This document shows positions 14,834-23,637 of a DNA stretch of 64,000 nucleotides, one piece after another. Numbering within the stretch: the first letter of the stretch is position 1; each line of letters begins with the position of its first letter. A program made the position numbers and the translations under genes. The stretch lies in the NCBI GenBank assembly GCA_003222975.1, contig QHXN01000014.1, positions 29,642 to 93,641 on the forward strand. The letters are read 5' to 3'. The notes below the pieces were generated by a model. It searched no databases and was not told where the DNA came from. It saw only the letters and a list, made by a program, of their open reading frames with translations. The DNA comes from Acidobacteriota bacterium. Its GTDB lineage: Bacteria > Acidobacteriota > Blastocatellia > Pyrinomonadales > Pyrinomonadaceae.

Positions 14834-17185
14834 TTATATCATGCGCGCGCGCGCGGCGAAGGGCGTGGCCGCGCGCTCTCTGAAGTAGCGCGTGAGGGCG
14901 CTTTCCAGAGGCGGGAGCAGCGTGCCGCGCTCGCTCGCCAGAGCGCTGTAGGCCGGGCGCGCGGCGACGAGGCCGAGAGAACTCGCGGGGCGCGCCTCGA
15001 CCAGTTCGGCGTCGAGGCCGGCGAGTAGTGCCGCGCGCCGCGCAAGCTCCGCCCACGAGAGTGCGCCCTGATTCGACAGGTGCCACACGCCTCGCTCGCC
15101 GTCAATCAGAAGGTCGAGGCAGACGCCCACGAGGTCGGGAACGTAGGTCGGCGAGACGACCGCGTCGCACGCCGCGGCGACGCGTCGCCCTTCGGCGAGG
15201 GCGCGCAGCGCGATGGTGACGAAGTTGTATTCATCGTGCGGGCCGAAGAAGGCGCTCGTGCGGACGACGAGCGCCGAAGGGTGCACCGCGAGCACGCGCG
15301 CCTCCGCCTCGGCCTTGCTTCGCCCGTAGGCATTGAGAGGAGAAATCGTGTCCCGTTCGACATACGGCCTCCGCAATGATCCGTCGAAGACGAGGTCGGA
15401 CGAGAACGTGACCAGTGCGACGCTGCGCGCCGCGCAAGCCTCGGCGAGCGTGGCGGGGCCGTCCGCGTTCTCGCGGCGGCACGCTTCAGGCTCGCGCTCC
15501 GCGTCGTCCACTCTCACGTAGCCGGCGGCGTTCACCAAGGCCCACGGCTCGAACTCTTCGAGCGCCGACGCGACCGCTTCGGCGTCGGCGATGTCCATCT
15601 CGGCGCGGGTCAGAAGTTGATAACTGATCGCGCGCGCGCGGCAGGCGCGGGCGAAGGCTTGGCCCAGCGTGCCCGTCGCCCCCGTCAGCAGGAGCTTCCG
15701 CGCCTTCCCTCCCCCCGACCCCGCACGGACGTTCCCGCCCCACGTCTTCGCGCGCGCGTTCGCGCCTCCCGACTTCGCACGCGCGTCAACGCTTCCCAAA
15801 GTAGCCGACGCCCCGGCTGCCGCGGCCTTCGCGTTCGCGTGCTTCTTCTGTTCCGGCAGGTAGAGCAGACGTTCGAGGCGTTGCCACCAGCCCGGCGCGT
15901 CGAGCGCGGCGTGGGACAGCTCTTCGCCGCGCGCGAGCTTGCGGAGAAGATGTGCCAGGGCCGTGGGGCGCGGCGCGGGCGCGCGAAGGTCGAAGACGCC
16001 CGGCTCGTAGTGGTCGCATGCACGCGCGCCTCGCCGGTCGCAGTCTCGCGTCAGGAGGCTGTCCCAGTCGAAGGAGCCGAGCAAGGCCCACGCGGTCACG
16101 GCGCGCACGTCCGCGCCCTCTTCGCGCAAGCCTCGCACCGCGTCCCACACTTCGACGAACCAACGCAACTGCTCCTCGCGCGTGCACCCCAAGTGCACTT
16201 CCGTCACGGCGAGCAGCAGGCGGTAGCGCTCCCACGCCTCTTTGAGAAGCGCGCGCGGCCCTGCGCACCCTTCGGCGCGCGCACGCACCGCCTCAACGTC
16301 CGCGTATGCGTGCCGACCGTTCCCGCCGTGCGTGTGCGGCGGGTAGCGCTCGATCCTCTCGTCGAGGAAGCGCTCGCTCGTCAGGTAGTGGTTGACGCCG
16401 ACGATGTCGGGCGGGCAAGGATTGAGGAGGAACCATTCGAGTTCGGATTCTTTCACGCCGACGTATGTGAGGTAGCCCCACATCGGGTGCGCGCCGTCAA
16501 CGCGCCCGCACAGCAGGTCGAAGGTGAGCCAGCGGCGTTCGTTTTCGAACTCGGCCTGGTAGCCGAGTGCACGCGTGCTGTGGGTCTTGCCCAGGTCTTC
16601 GGTCTGCACGAGTCGTGCGCGCGTGTTTACTTCGCGCACCGCCCGCATCGAGAGCGCGACGGCGCGGCACTGCGTGAGCAGACAGCGCGCGAACGTCAGC
16701 TCGTCGCGCCCGTGCGGATACCAGTGGCCGTAGAGGCCGCTGAAGCGCGCGGTCGTCAGCGGCTCGTTGACGGGCGTGTAGTCTTCCACCCAGGGGTAGC
16801 GTTCGGCCACCGCTCGCGCGAAGCGTGCAAGCTCCTCAGGGAAGGCCGGGTCAACGAGGCTCGTCGTGCGCGGGCCGCTTCCGTGGTGGACTAAGCCGAC
16901 GACGGGGCGGACGCTGAGTTCGCGCAGGCGCGTGAGGCGCTCGTCCGCCCAAGTCCAGTCGGCGCGCTCGACTCCTTCGGGCGCGGTACGCTCCCAGAGG
17001 ACTGGGTAGCGCAAGGCACTGAGGCCGAGCGCCGCGAACAGTTCGAGGTCTGCGGCGCGGCGCGCGTGGCCGCTTCGTTCGAGCTGGTCGAAGTAGCTGC
17101 CGCCGACGCGGTTGACGGTGCACTCGACGCCGCCCCACAGCTCAAGCGGCAAGCTCCGGGGCGTCTCGCTGTCTGACGTGGACAC
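14834..17185 (-). CDS. Fusion of GH1-like glycoside hydrolase and RmlD-like sugar reductase
   Basis: A GTG at 17185 preceded by AGGAGG is a better start than the TTG at 17218, giving 783 aa. The N-terminal half (to about residue 430) is GH1-like (LELWGGVECTVNRVG, WVEDYTPVNEPLTTARF with the acid/base Glu in NEP). The C-terminal 290 residues are an RmlD/dTDP-4-dehydrorhamnose reductase type SDR: LLLTGATGTLGQAF, LVNAAGYVRVDDAE, YGRSKAEAE. They are joined by a low-complexity Ala/Gly/Lys linker (residues about 455-495). The C-terminal reductase may make a deoxysugar nucleotide. GH1 plus RmlD fused proteins occur in other bacteria, so this is unusual but not unique. It lies 14 bases after glf. Confidence 0.85.
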   Translation of the reverse strand: MSTSDSETPRSLPLELWGGVECTVNRVGGSYFDQLERSGHARRAADLELFAALGLSALRYPVLWERTAPEGVERADWTWADERLTRLRELSVRPVVGLVHHGSGPRTTSLVDPAFPEELARFARAVAERYPWVEDYTPVNEPLTTARFSGLYGHWYPHGRDELTFARCLLTQCRAVALSMRAVREVNTRARLVQTEDLGKTHSTRALGYQAEFENERRWLTFDLLCGRVDGAHPMWGYLTYVGVKESELEWFLLNPCPPDIVGVNHYLTSERFLDERIERYPPHTHGGNGRHAYADVEAVRARAEGCAGPRALLKEAWERYRLLLAVTEVHLGCTREEQLRWFVEVWDAVRGLREEGADVRAVTAWALLGSFDWDSLLTRDCDRRGARACDHYEPGVFDLRAPAPRPTALAHLLRKLARGEELSHAALDAPGWWQRLERLLYLPEQKKHANAKAAAAGASATLGSVDARAKSGGANARAKTWGGNVRAGSGGGKARKLLLTGATGTLGQAFARACRARAISYQLLTRAEMDIADAEAVASALEEFEPWALVNAAGYVRVDDAEREPEACRRENADGPATLAEACAARSVALVTFSSDLVFDGSLRRPYVERDTISPLNAYGRSKAEAEARVLAVHPSALVVRTSAFFGPHDEYNFVTIALRALAEGRRVAAACDAVVSPTYVPDLVGVCLDLLIDGERGVWHLSNQGALSWAELARRAALLAGLDAELVEARPASSLGLVAARPAYSALASERGTLLPPLESALTRYFRERAATPFAARARMI

Positions 17186-17198
17186 GCGGCGTCGCCTC

Positions 17199-18407
17199 CT
17201 ACGGGTTTGTGACCGCAAGCCCGGAAGACGGCGCGAGGCGGCCAGTTCCGTTCGAGTTCCCGTGGCCGTGGCCGTTGCTCCTGTACTGCGTCTGCGCGAC
17301 CACGGCCAGCGCGCGCCTCTCGCCGCGAATCTTCGCGTAGGTCGTCAAGGCCTGCGCGACGATCTGATCCATGTTGTAGTAGCGGTAGGTCGCCAGCCGT
17401 CCGACGAAGTGTACTTCGGGCGTTGAGTCGGCGAGCGCCTTGTACTTCGCGTAAAGCTCGCCGTTCTCCTTGCGCGGCACGGGGTAATAGGGGTCGCCCT
17501 CGTCGCGCGGGAACTCGTAAACGATGCTCGTCTTCGAATGCTCCTGGCCCGTCAGGTATTTGAACTCGGTGACGCGCGTGTAGAGGTGCTCGTTCGGGTA
17601 GTTGACGACGGGCGCGCTCTGGAACTGCTCGCGGTCGTGCGTCTCGTGCTTGAATTCGAGCGAGCGGTAGGGGAGCTTGCCGTAGCGGTAGTCGAAGAAC
17701 GAGTCCACCGGCCCCGTGTAGATCATCTCGCGGAACGGCACGTCGCGCTCTATTTCCTGATAGTCGCAGTTCAAGAGCACTTTGATGTTCGGATGGTCGA
17801 GCATGTTCTCGAACATGCGCGTGAAGCCGTTGAGCGGCATCGCCTGGTAGGTGTCTGTGAAGTAGCGCGCGTCGCGGTTCGTGCGCGTCGGCACGCGCGA
17901 AGTCACAGAGGCGTCCAGCTCCGAAGGGTCTAGTCCCCACTGCTTGCGCGTGTAGTTGCGGAAGAACTTCTCGTACAGCTCGCGCCCGACTCGGCTGACG
18001 ACCACGTCCTCGCTGGTGCGAACCTGCTCGACCGGCTCGGCGACCGACCGGAAGAACTCTTCGAGCTGGAACGAGGTCAGGCTCAGGCCGTAGAGCTTGT
18101 TGATGGTGTCGAGGTTGATCGGGATGGGCACGAGCTGGCCGTCAACGTGCGCCATCACGCGGTGCTGGTAGGAGCGCCACTCGGTGAAGCGCGAGAGGTA
18201 CTCGAAGACCTCGCGCGAGTTGGTGTGGAAGATGTGCGGGCCGTACTTGTGGACGAGGATGCCGGCCTCGTTGTAGTGGTCGTAGGCGTTGCCGCCGACG
18301 TGCGGACGCCTGTCGCATATGAGAACCTTCTTGTCGGAGCCGCGCGCGAGCCGCTCGGCCAGCACGCTCCCGGCGAACCCCGCCCCGACGATTAAATAAT
18401 CGAACAT
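17199..18407 (-). CDS. glf: UDP-galactopyranose mutase
   Basis: A flavoenzyme of about 402 aa that converts UDP-galactopyranose to UDP-galactofuranose for cell-surface glycans. The start is the second of two ATG codons (18407), after an AGGGGGA. The N-terminal FAD fold reads FDYLIVGAGFAGSVLAERLA and is followed by the family block GGNAYDHYNEAGILVHKYGPHIFHT. The remaining hallmarks include RRFTEWRSYQHRV-type His-Arg, NYTRKQWGLDPSELDASV, and RYFTDTYQAMPLNGFT. The C-terminal tail is Gly/Asn-rich and dispensable-looking. It sits downstream of a glycosyltransferase with which it likely forms a galactofuranosyl pathway. Confidence 0.93.
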   Translation of the reverse strand: MFDYLIVGAGFAGSVLAERLARGSDKKVLICDRRPHVGGNAYDHYNEAGILVHKYGPHIFHTNSREVFEYLSRFTEWRSYQHRVMAHVDGQLVPIPINLDTINKLYGLSLTSFQLEEFFRSVAEPVEQVRTSEDVVVSRVGRELYEKFFRNYTRKQWGLDPSELDASVTSRVPTRTNRDARYFTDTYQAMPLNGFTRMFENMLDHPNIKVLLNCDYQEIERDVPFREMIYTGPVDSFFDYRYGKLPYRSLEFKHETHDREQFQSAPVVNYPNEHLYTRVTEFKYLTGQEHSKTSIVYEFPRDEGDPYYPVPRKENGELYAKYKALADSTPEVHFVGRLATYRYYNMDQIVAQALTTYAKIRGERRALAVVAQTQYRSNGHGHGNSNGTGRLAPSSGLAVTNP

Positions 18408-18450
18408 CATTCCCCCTGTTCGCTCTTCGGCAAAGCCGATGCTTATGTGA

Positions 18451-19713
18451 TTAATCCCCGCCCGCAAAACTCGCAGCCGCGCCGGCGAGCGGTGCGCGAC
18501 CGGCGATGTCTGAACGCTTCGCCGCCGCGGCCCGCGTCTTCAACGCGCCCCGCCGCGCAGCCGCGACCCCTTCGATCAAGTCGCTCATCTGCTTCCACGT
18601 TCTATCCCACGAAGTCTCGGCCAGGAAGGCGTCTGTCCTCTCGATGCGCGCCGCCGCGTCCTCATTCATCGCCGCCTCGCACGCCCCGACAAACTCCTCC
18701 GCCGTGTCGGCGATGTGGACGAACCCTCGCTCGCCGTAGGGTCGCACCACGTCGCGGATCGAGGTCGAGACGACGGGCCTGCCTGCCGCGAGGTATTCGG
18801 GCGTCTTCGTCGGGCTGATGAAGCGCGTGGACTCGTTGCGCGCGAACAGCAAGAGCGCCACGTCCCAGCCCGCGAGATAACCGGGCAGTTCTTCGTAAGA
18901 CTTCATGCCGAGGTAATGAATGCTGGCGCGGCGCGGCAGACTGGTCTCGTCAATCTTGACGACCGGCCCGATCATCACGAACTGCCAGTCGGGGCGCAGC
19001 CGCGCCAGGCGGTCGAGGAGTTCAACGTCAAGCCGCTCGTCAATCACGCCGAAGAAGCCGAGGCGGGGGCGCGGGATGGCGGCCTGATCCGGCGGGTCGG
19101 CGGCGGCGGCGCGCGCCTGCGCGAAGTGCGCCGCGTCAATGCTCGAAGGGAAGGCATAGACGCGCGGGTGTCGGTCGCGCTTGGCCTCGTAGAGGCTCTG
19201 CCCGCCGGTGAAAACTAAATCCGCGCGCGCGAGCAGTTCCCGCTCAAGAGTCCTCAAAAGCGGCGACGCCCCGCGGAAGGCCGACAGCTCGTCCATGCAG
19301 TCATAGACGGTCGCGACGGGGCGCAAGGCCCGCGTGAACCTGAGCGCCATCGGCGTGTAGTACCAGAGGACGAAGTCCTGCGCGCCGTAATCTGCCAGCA
19401 GACGCTCGACGAGGCACTGCTGCGCGGCGTCGCGTGCGACCTCGCTCGTCAAGCCTTCAGGCAGGTGGGGCACGGCCACCCGCACGCCGCAGTCGCGCTC
19501 ACTCACTTCGAGGCGGAGCGGGCCTTCATCGAAGACCGGCTCTTCGATGAAGAAGACGCGCTGCCCCTTGGCGCAACGGCTCATGAGATGTTGCGGTCGC
19601 TGATAGACGAAGTCCCAGCGCAGGTGCGACAGGCACACGAGGTCGGGCGCGTTCGGGTCGGTCGCGTCGGGCGGCTCGATACTTCGAGCGTAACTTTTTT
19701 GATCCATACTCAT
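18451..19713 (-). CDS. Glycosyltransferase, family 1/GT4-type fold
   Basis: A 420-aa glycosyltransferase with a GT-B look. Its N-terminus is CLSHLRWDFVYQRPQHLMSR, a phrase common in glycosyltransferases linked to glf. Then come VATVYDCMDELSAF and RADLVFTGGQSLYE. The C-terminal nucleotide-sugar domain has the diagnostic EYLAAGRPVVST after ESTRFISPTKTPEYL, where the Glu binds the ribose. It should transfer a sugar, perhaps galactofuranose, from a nucleotide donor onto a glycan. It is the first gene of the minus-strand operon. A GGAAAG precedes the ATG. The C-terminal 30 residues are Ala-rich. Confidence 0.85.
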   Translation of the reverse strand: MSMDQKSYARSIEPPDATDPNAPDLVCLSHLRWDFVYQRPQHLMSRCAKGQRVFFIEEPVFDEGPLRLEVSERDCGVRVAVPHLPEGLTSEVARDAAQQCLVERLLADYGAQDFVLWYYTPMALRFTRALRPVATVYDCMDELSAFRGASPLLRTLERELLARADLVFTGGQSLYEAKRDRHPRVYAFPSSIDAAHFAQARAAAADPPDQAAIPRPRLGFFGVIDERLDVELLDRLARLRPDWQFVMIGPVVKIDETSLPRRASIHYLGMKSYEELPGYLAGWDVALLLFARNESTRFISPTKTPEYLAAGRPVVSTSIRDVVRPYGERGFVHIADTAEEFVGACEAAMNEDAAARIERTDAFLAETSWDRTWKQMSDLIEGVAAARRGALKTRAAAAKRSDIAGRAPLAGAAASFAGGD

Positions 19714-20273
19714 AGCTTTCCGAATCGAAGTGAGACTGCCGCCCCGCGTGCTTCCGTCGGGGCAGAGGTCTAGCTACTAAAGAGGCGGGCCGGGGGTTCG
19801 CTGCCTCCATTCGTGTGCGCGATTTTCGTAGGGACGGCGCGCCGTTAACCGCCAGTCTTGTCCACGCGCCTGATGCGGTGCGATCAACTCGCCGGCGAGG
19901 CGATAAGTTTTTCGATCCCGCCGGTGGAGGCGGCTGCGCTCGCCGGGGTTTTTGAGACCGAGCCGCAGCCGGACAGACTAAAGTTTCCACTAAAAGGGTC
20001 GGTTGAAGATATATGAAGAAGGGTTCACTGTCTGTGCGCCGACGTACAGACGACCTTTTTCAAAAGGCCGTGACTGCGTCCAGCGCGGACTCTTATTTCA
20101 CGGTTTTCTAAGATACAGACCGGACGGAGTCTGCCTTCGGGCGGCATGTTGAAGTAGTGAGCGCCGACGAGGAAGGCGACGGGCGGGACGAGGCTCAGCA
20201 CGCTCCTATCCGGCCTTTCTTAGAGTCTTTAGACTACGGCAACTTCTGGAAGCATAAGTTTGCCGCGAGTTTT

Positions 20274-20314
20274 TGGAAGCATCCGTTGGCCGTTACGGCC
20301 AACGGATGCTTCCA
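20274..20314. terminator. Perfect 20-bp hairpin
   Basis: Bases 20274-20293 (tggaagcatccgttggccgt) pair exactly with 20295-20314, leaving a single central base; in practice 19 bp with a three-base tta loop. A further tggaagcat copy occurs just upstream at about 20247. On the minus strand it lies directly beyond the barrel-like stop codon at 20328, as a transcription terminator would. Confidence 0.7.
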
Positions 20315-20327
20315 GTCACAGCCACTC

Positions 20328-20410
20328 TTAAAAGTTAAGTTTCAATCCGAACTGGAAGCAGTTCGGCTCAGTTCAAAAGCGATCTAACCCTCGAGTTTTC
20401 GCTAGCCTGA
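20328..20410 (-). repeat. Intergenic repeat with outer-membrane-barrel-like C-terminus, copy A
   Basis: The 64 nt at 20347-20410 match 61364-61427 at 58 positions, and the six differences are all transitions. On the minus strand one frame reads TEPNCFQFGLKLNF-stop, ending at 20328. A terminal Phe after alternating hydrophobic residues is the usual C-terminal strand of outer-membrane beta-barrels. The matching copy gives FQFGLRLSF-stop. Just upstream of TEP is an in-frame TGA in both copies, so neither is an open gene now. It may be a repeat family captured from a porin or receptor 3' end. Confidence 0.7.
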
Positions 20411-20694
20411 AACTTAATGGCAGCGTGCTTGGACGGGCGTCGGAGGCCGAAGTCTAAGGATCGGGGGAGACGCCCGTGAGCGCAGAGATTAGCCCTCCGG
20501 CGCGTATCGCAATAAGATTTTCAGGCGTCCGCAGCCCTGCTTGCATCCGGCCTCATTGGCTGCGCCTGTTCGCCGGTTGGGCGGTCAGAGGTTCTCATAC
20601 CTGAAGGGATGACGCGCGTGGTTAATATGTGAAGCCACGTGCGGGCGTGTTTCCGTGAGTCACGGCTGACCCGGATCACCTCGCGTGATACCGG

Positions 20695-21051
20695 TCACGA
20701 CGTGTTGCGGGAGCGACGAAACGCCAGTTTCTGAATCAGCACGCCGGCGACGGCCCCCATTACCGGGGCGAACGGAACTATGTAGATCGTATCCGGGGAT
20801 TTTAATCCGCCCATCGCTAAGGCGACGGTCAAGGCGGTCAGCAGTCCGTATAGCGCACCTAATCCAAGGCCGTGCCACCAGGGGCTTCGAGCCTTCAAAG
20901 ACAGCGCGGTCAGCAGGCTGACTAGGACGCCCCTCATGATCGCCGCCAGCAGCAATTCCGTCCGATTCGGATGCCGCTCCACAGCGAAGGTGCTGAGACC
21001 GGGGAGCGCACCGGTGATGATACCAATGATTAAGACGATAACGAGATTCAT
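20695..21051 (-). CDS. Small multi-pass membrane protein
   Basis: The ORF track begins at 21084; the ATG at 21051 follows AGGAGG by four bases and is the start, giving 118 aa. The protein has about three to four hydrophobic segments: MNLVIVLIIGIITGALPGL, AIMRGVLVSLLTALSL, LGALYGLLTALTVALAMGG and APVMGAVAGVLIQKLAF. Such compact integral membrane proteins are often of unknown function. It is on the same strand as the exported cluster that follows but separated from it by 80 bases and need not belong to it. No motif was recognised. Confidence 0.7.
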   Translation of the reverse strand: MNLVIVLIIGIITGALPGLSTFAVERHPNRTELLLAAIMRGVLVSLLTALSLKARSPWWHGLGLGALYGLLTALTVALAMGGLKSPDTIYIVPFAPVMGAVAGVLIQKLAFRRSRNTS

Positions 21052-21132
21052 GCTACCTCCTTTCAAACATTCGTCCAAGGCCACGGCGGATGCCGGCGGT
21101 GCCTTGGCGAATCTGCCGTGCGCCGACCGCGC

Positions 21133-23538
21133 TCATTTGGAGGCTGCCCCGGATTTTCCGGGCACAGCCTTCGTCCGCTTGGCCTCCCCCGAAAGATTCA
21201 GCCTATCGAGATTAATCGTTTCAGGGGCGGAGCCGTTCTCGCGAATAATGTAGCTCCGATCCATTCTGAGGTGTTCGAACGTTTGGGTTCTTCCGGTCGC
21301 GGGCCATGTGACCTCAACCGCACGGATGGAGGTCGCCTGGCCCAACCCGATCTCCTGTTGCAGGCTCGACGAGCCAAAGCTGCCCCCCGTCGAGACGGTG
21401 GAGTAAATATCCCGTATCCCCTCCTTCACGTTTACGCTTATTTTGATGCGCGCCCCGATGGCCGCGCGATTGGAGCGCACGCCTTCGAGCTTAAGTTTAA
21501 CCCAGTGATTCTTATGCCCCGGGTTTAGAAAGAGCGCGCGTTGAAAGGCGTCTCCGGGGTAGACCCCGCCGAATACTGCATAGATGTCTTGGTTGCCGTC
21601 ATTGTCTACATCGCCGAAAGAGACCGCCTGCCCCTTCTGCAAGTGGCCGACCCCGGCGGAGGTGGTCACGTCCTGAAAATATTTCCCCCCGTTATTACGA
21701 AACATCCTGTTCGGCAGCAACGCGCGGTAGTCAAGCCCGCCGGTTCCGAGGTAAAGGTCGGGGTAGCCGTCATTATCCAGGTCTCCATAATTGCCGCCCA
21801 TGCTGAAGAGCGGATGGTGCAGCCCGACTTCGCGGGTCACATCCCTGAAGCTGCCGTCGTGATTATTACGGTAGAGGCGGGGCGTTTCGGCGGTGAAAGG
21901 CCGTCCCAGATAGTCGGCGGTCGCCTGCCCGGCTTGATGGGCGAAATCCTCTATCGAATATCCGGAGACGAAGATGTCGAGCCAGCCGTCGTTGTCGTAG
22001 TCCCAGAACCAGCAGGCGTAGCTCTGAATCGGCTCGCTGACGCCGGCCTGCTCGGTCACGTCCGTAAACTTCCACTGACCGGAGGCATCTTTCCCGTCAT
22101 TACGCATGAGCAGGTTAGGCTCACCCAGACGCGATATGTAGAGGTCAGGCAGGCCATCATTATTGTAGTCCCCCCAGGCGGCCCCCTTCACCCAGCCGAG
22201 TACGCCGAGACCCACTTTGTTCGCCATGTCGGTGAACGTCCCGTCGCCGTTGTTATGAAAAAGCTGGCACGGGCTGAGGTCTTGATAGTCGAAGAAGTAG
22301 ATGGGCTTATTAATGCTTGGGGACGCGGCCAACTCGATGTTGATGCTTAAGGCCCTGTAGGTCGGCATGGACTCGTTGCCGATGAAGAGGTCTATCCAGC
22401 CGTCGTTATCGAAATCGCCCCACACAGCCGTTTGCGAAGGATGCAGGGTCATTAAGCCGGCCTCTTCGGTCACATCCGTAAACGTCCCGTCGCAATTATT
22501 GCGCAGCAGCGAAGGGGGATGATGGCCGATGCGCCCCAGCCACGCGCCCCGGGGTATAAACACATCAACGCACCCGTCGTTGTTATAGTCTGCCGAACTT
22601 ATCTGCAGCCCGCCCGTGATTCCGTTCAATCCGGCCTCCAACGTCCGGTCGCTGAAGGTTCCGTCTCCGTTGTTGTGAAAGTAGCGAAGTTGATCTCGCT
22701 CCTTGTCGAATCCGAGGGATGAGGTCATCACGTCCAGATAACCGTCGCCGTCGAAATCTTCTATCACGCTCCCGCCCGCCAAGGCCGTGACATCCAGGTT
22801 AAGCTGCGGGGCGATGTCCTTAAACCGCTTCATGTCGTAAGCGGACCTGAAAACGCCGGGGGGGATCAGCCAAGGCTTCGGCACCTTCTCGGGGTATTCA
22901 CCGAGTGACATGCAGGCCAGGTTGAGCAGCCAGCGTGAGGTTAAATCGTCAGGGTCTTCCCGCAGTATTTCGAGGTACTCTTTGATAGCCGCCTCCGCCC
23001 CGTCCCTCACCGTGTAGATACCCGAGGCGGCCACGGGCAAGAGGGAAGCGTCGGTATTATGGTGATCGGAATAATTTTCCTGCTGCCCGGCGCGTAGGTA
23101 AGAGACGGCCAACAGCTCGCGGATGTTTTTTAAGAAAGATGGGTCGAAGGGGGCGCTGTTGGCGATCACGGACTTTTTAACCTGCGCCAAGCGTCGCGCG
23201 GCCTCCCGGCTCCTCCCCTGCAGCAGCAAGTCGTAACCCGCCCTCGCCTCAACGATCAGCTCGCCGCGAAAATCAAGCGGCTGCCTGATCTGCCAGAAGT
23301 AGCGTAGCATGCCGGGGTCGGCAAGTCCCGTGTACGAGAGTCTCACCGCTTCCAGGCTCTTCCCGATCTTCTCCAACCGCTCGGACATTCGACGGGTGCT
23401 GGGCGCTTGAGCAGGGCGTTTCGCCCCGCCCTGCTCTTGAACGGCCTGGGCCGAGAGGATCACGCCGAAAAGCAGGACGAGAAGCCCCGCCGGGGCCGGG
23501 CGCGCGGGACGGGGTTTGTTCGCGCTCGATCTGTTCAT
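21133..23538 (-). CDS. Secreted CRTAC1-type protein (VCBS repeats plus ASPIC/UnbV domain)
   Basis: An 801-aa protein with a signal peptide (LLVLLFGVILSAQA). Residues about 30-230 form a helical region with a short TPR-like section. From about residue 250 FG-GAP/VCBS calcium-binding blades occur, recognisable as DFDGDGYLDV, DYNNDGCVDV, DFDNDGWIDLF, DYNNDGLPDLY, DLDNDGYPDLY and DVDNDGNQDIY. The last 100 residues are the ASPIC/UnbV region (HWVKLKLEGVRSNRAAIGARIKI...EVTWPATGRTQTFEHL). The CRTAC1 family is abundant in Acidobacteria, Planctomycetes and Bacteroidetes but its role is not settled; calcium binding and extracellular location are expected. It is the last gene of the exported cluster. Confidence 0.88.
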   Translation of the reverse strand: MNRSSANKPRPARPAPAGLLVLLFGVILSAQAVQEQGGAKRPAQAPSTRRMSERLEKIGKSLEAVRLSYTGLADPGMLRYFWQIRQPLDFRGELIVEARAGYDLLLQGRSREAARRLAQVKKSVIANSAPFDPSFLKNIRELLAVSYLRAGQQENYSDHHNTDASLLPVAASGIYTVRDGAEAAIKEYLEILREDPDDLTSRWLLNLACMSLGEYPEKVPKPWLIPPGVFRSAYDMKRFKDIAPQLNLDVTALAGGSVIEDFDGDGYLDVMTSSLGFDKERDQLRYFHNNGDGTFSDRTLEAGLNGITGGLQISSADYNNDGCVDVFIPRGAWLGRIGHHPPSLLRNNCDGTFTDVTEEAGLMTLHPSQTAVWGDFDNDGWIDLFIGNESMPTYRALSINIELAASPSINKPIYFFDYQDLSPCQLFHNNGDGTFTDMANKVGLGVLGWVKGAAWGDYNNDGLPDLYISRLGEPNLLMRNDGKDASGQWKFTDVTEQAGVSEPIQSYACWFWDYDNDGWLDIFVSGYSIEDFAHQAGQATADYLGRPFTAETPRLYRNNHDGSFRDVTREVGLHHPLFSMGGNYGDLDNDGYPDLYLGTGGLDYRALLPNRMFRNNGGKYFQDVTTSAGVGHLQKGQAVSFGDVDNDGNQDIYAVFGGVYPGDAFQRALFLNPGHKNHWVKLKLEGVRSNRAAIGARIKISVNVKEGIRDIYSTVSTGGSFGSSSLQQEIGLGQATSIRAVEVTWPATGRTQTFEHLRMDRSYIIRENGSAPETINLDRLNLSGEAKRTKAVPGKSGAASK

Positions 23539-23637
23539 CTCAATCTCACGCGGGCGCTGGCGGCGCTCCGCCTTCGGGCGACGGACGACTTCTGGCAGGC
23601 TACTTGAGCTTTACATGGCTTCGCGCGTGGCGGCACA

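Larger units (their letters stand above)
19714..20694. other. Long intergenic region with hairpin and repeat
   Basis: About 980 bases with no gene I can support. It holds the presumed promoter region of the glycosyltransferase operon (minus strand, near 19714-20000). A perfect hairpin lies at 20274-20314 and a repeat at 20328-20410. A GC-rich inverted pair (acgggcgtc / gacgcccgt) lies at about 20432-20478. No riboswitch or tRNA pattern was recognised. The 76-aa ORF at 20157-20387 runs through the hairpin and repeat and is rejected. Confidence 0.5.

Noticed and set aside
15617-16894. 425-aa plus-strand ORF
   Set aside because: Antisense to the GH1/RmlD fusion; no recognisable motif.
20157-20387. 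76-aa plus-strand ORF
   Set aside because: It runs through a perfect hairpin and the dispersed repeat, so it is not a coding gene.
20432-20478. A riboswitch in the GC-rich inverted pair
   Set aside because: The stem is plain, and no conserved riboswitch core (such as c-di-GMP or cobalamin motifs) is visible.
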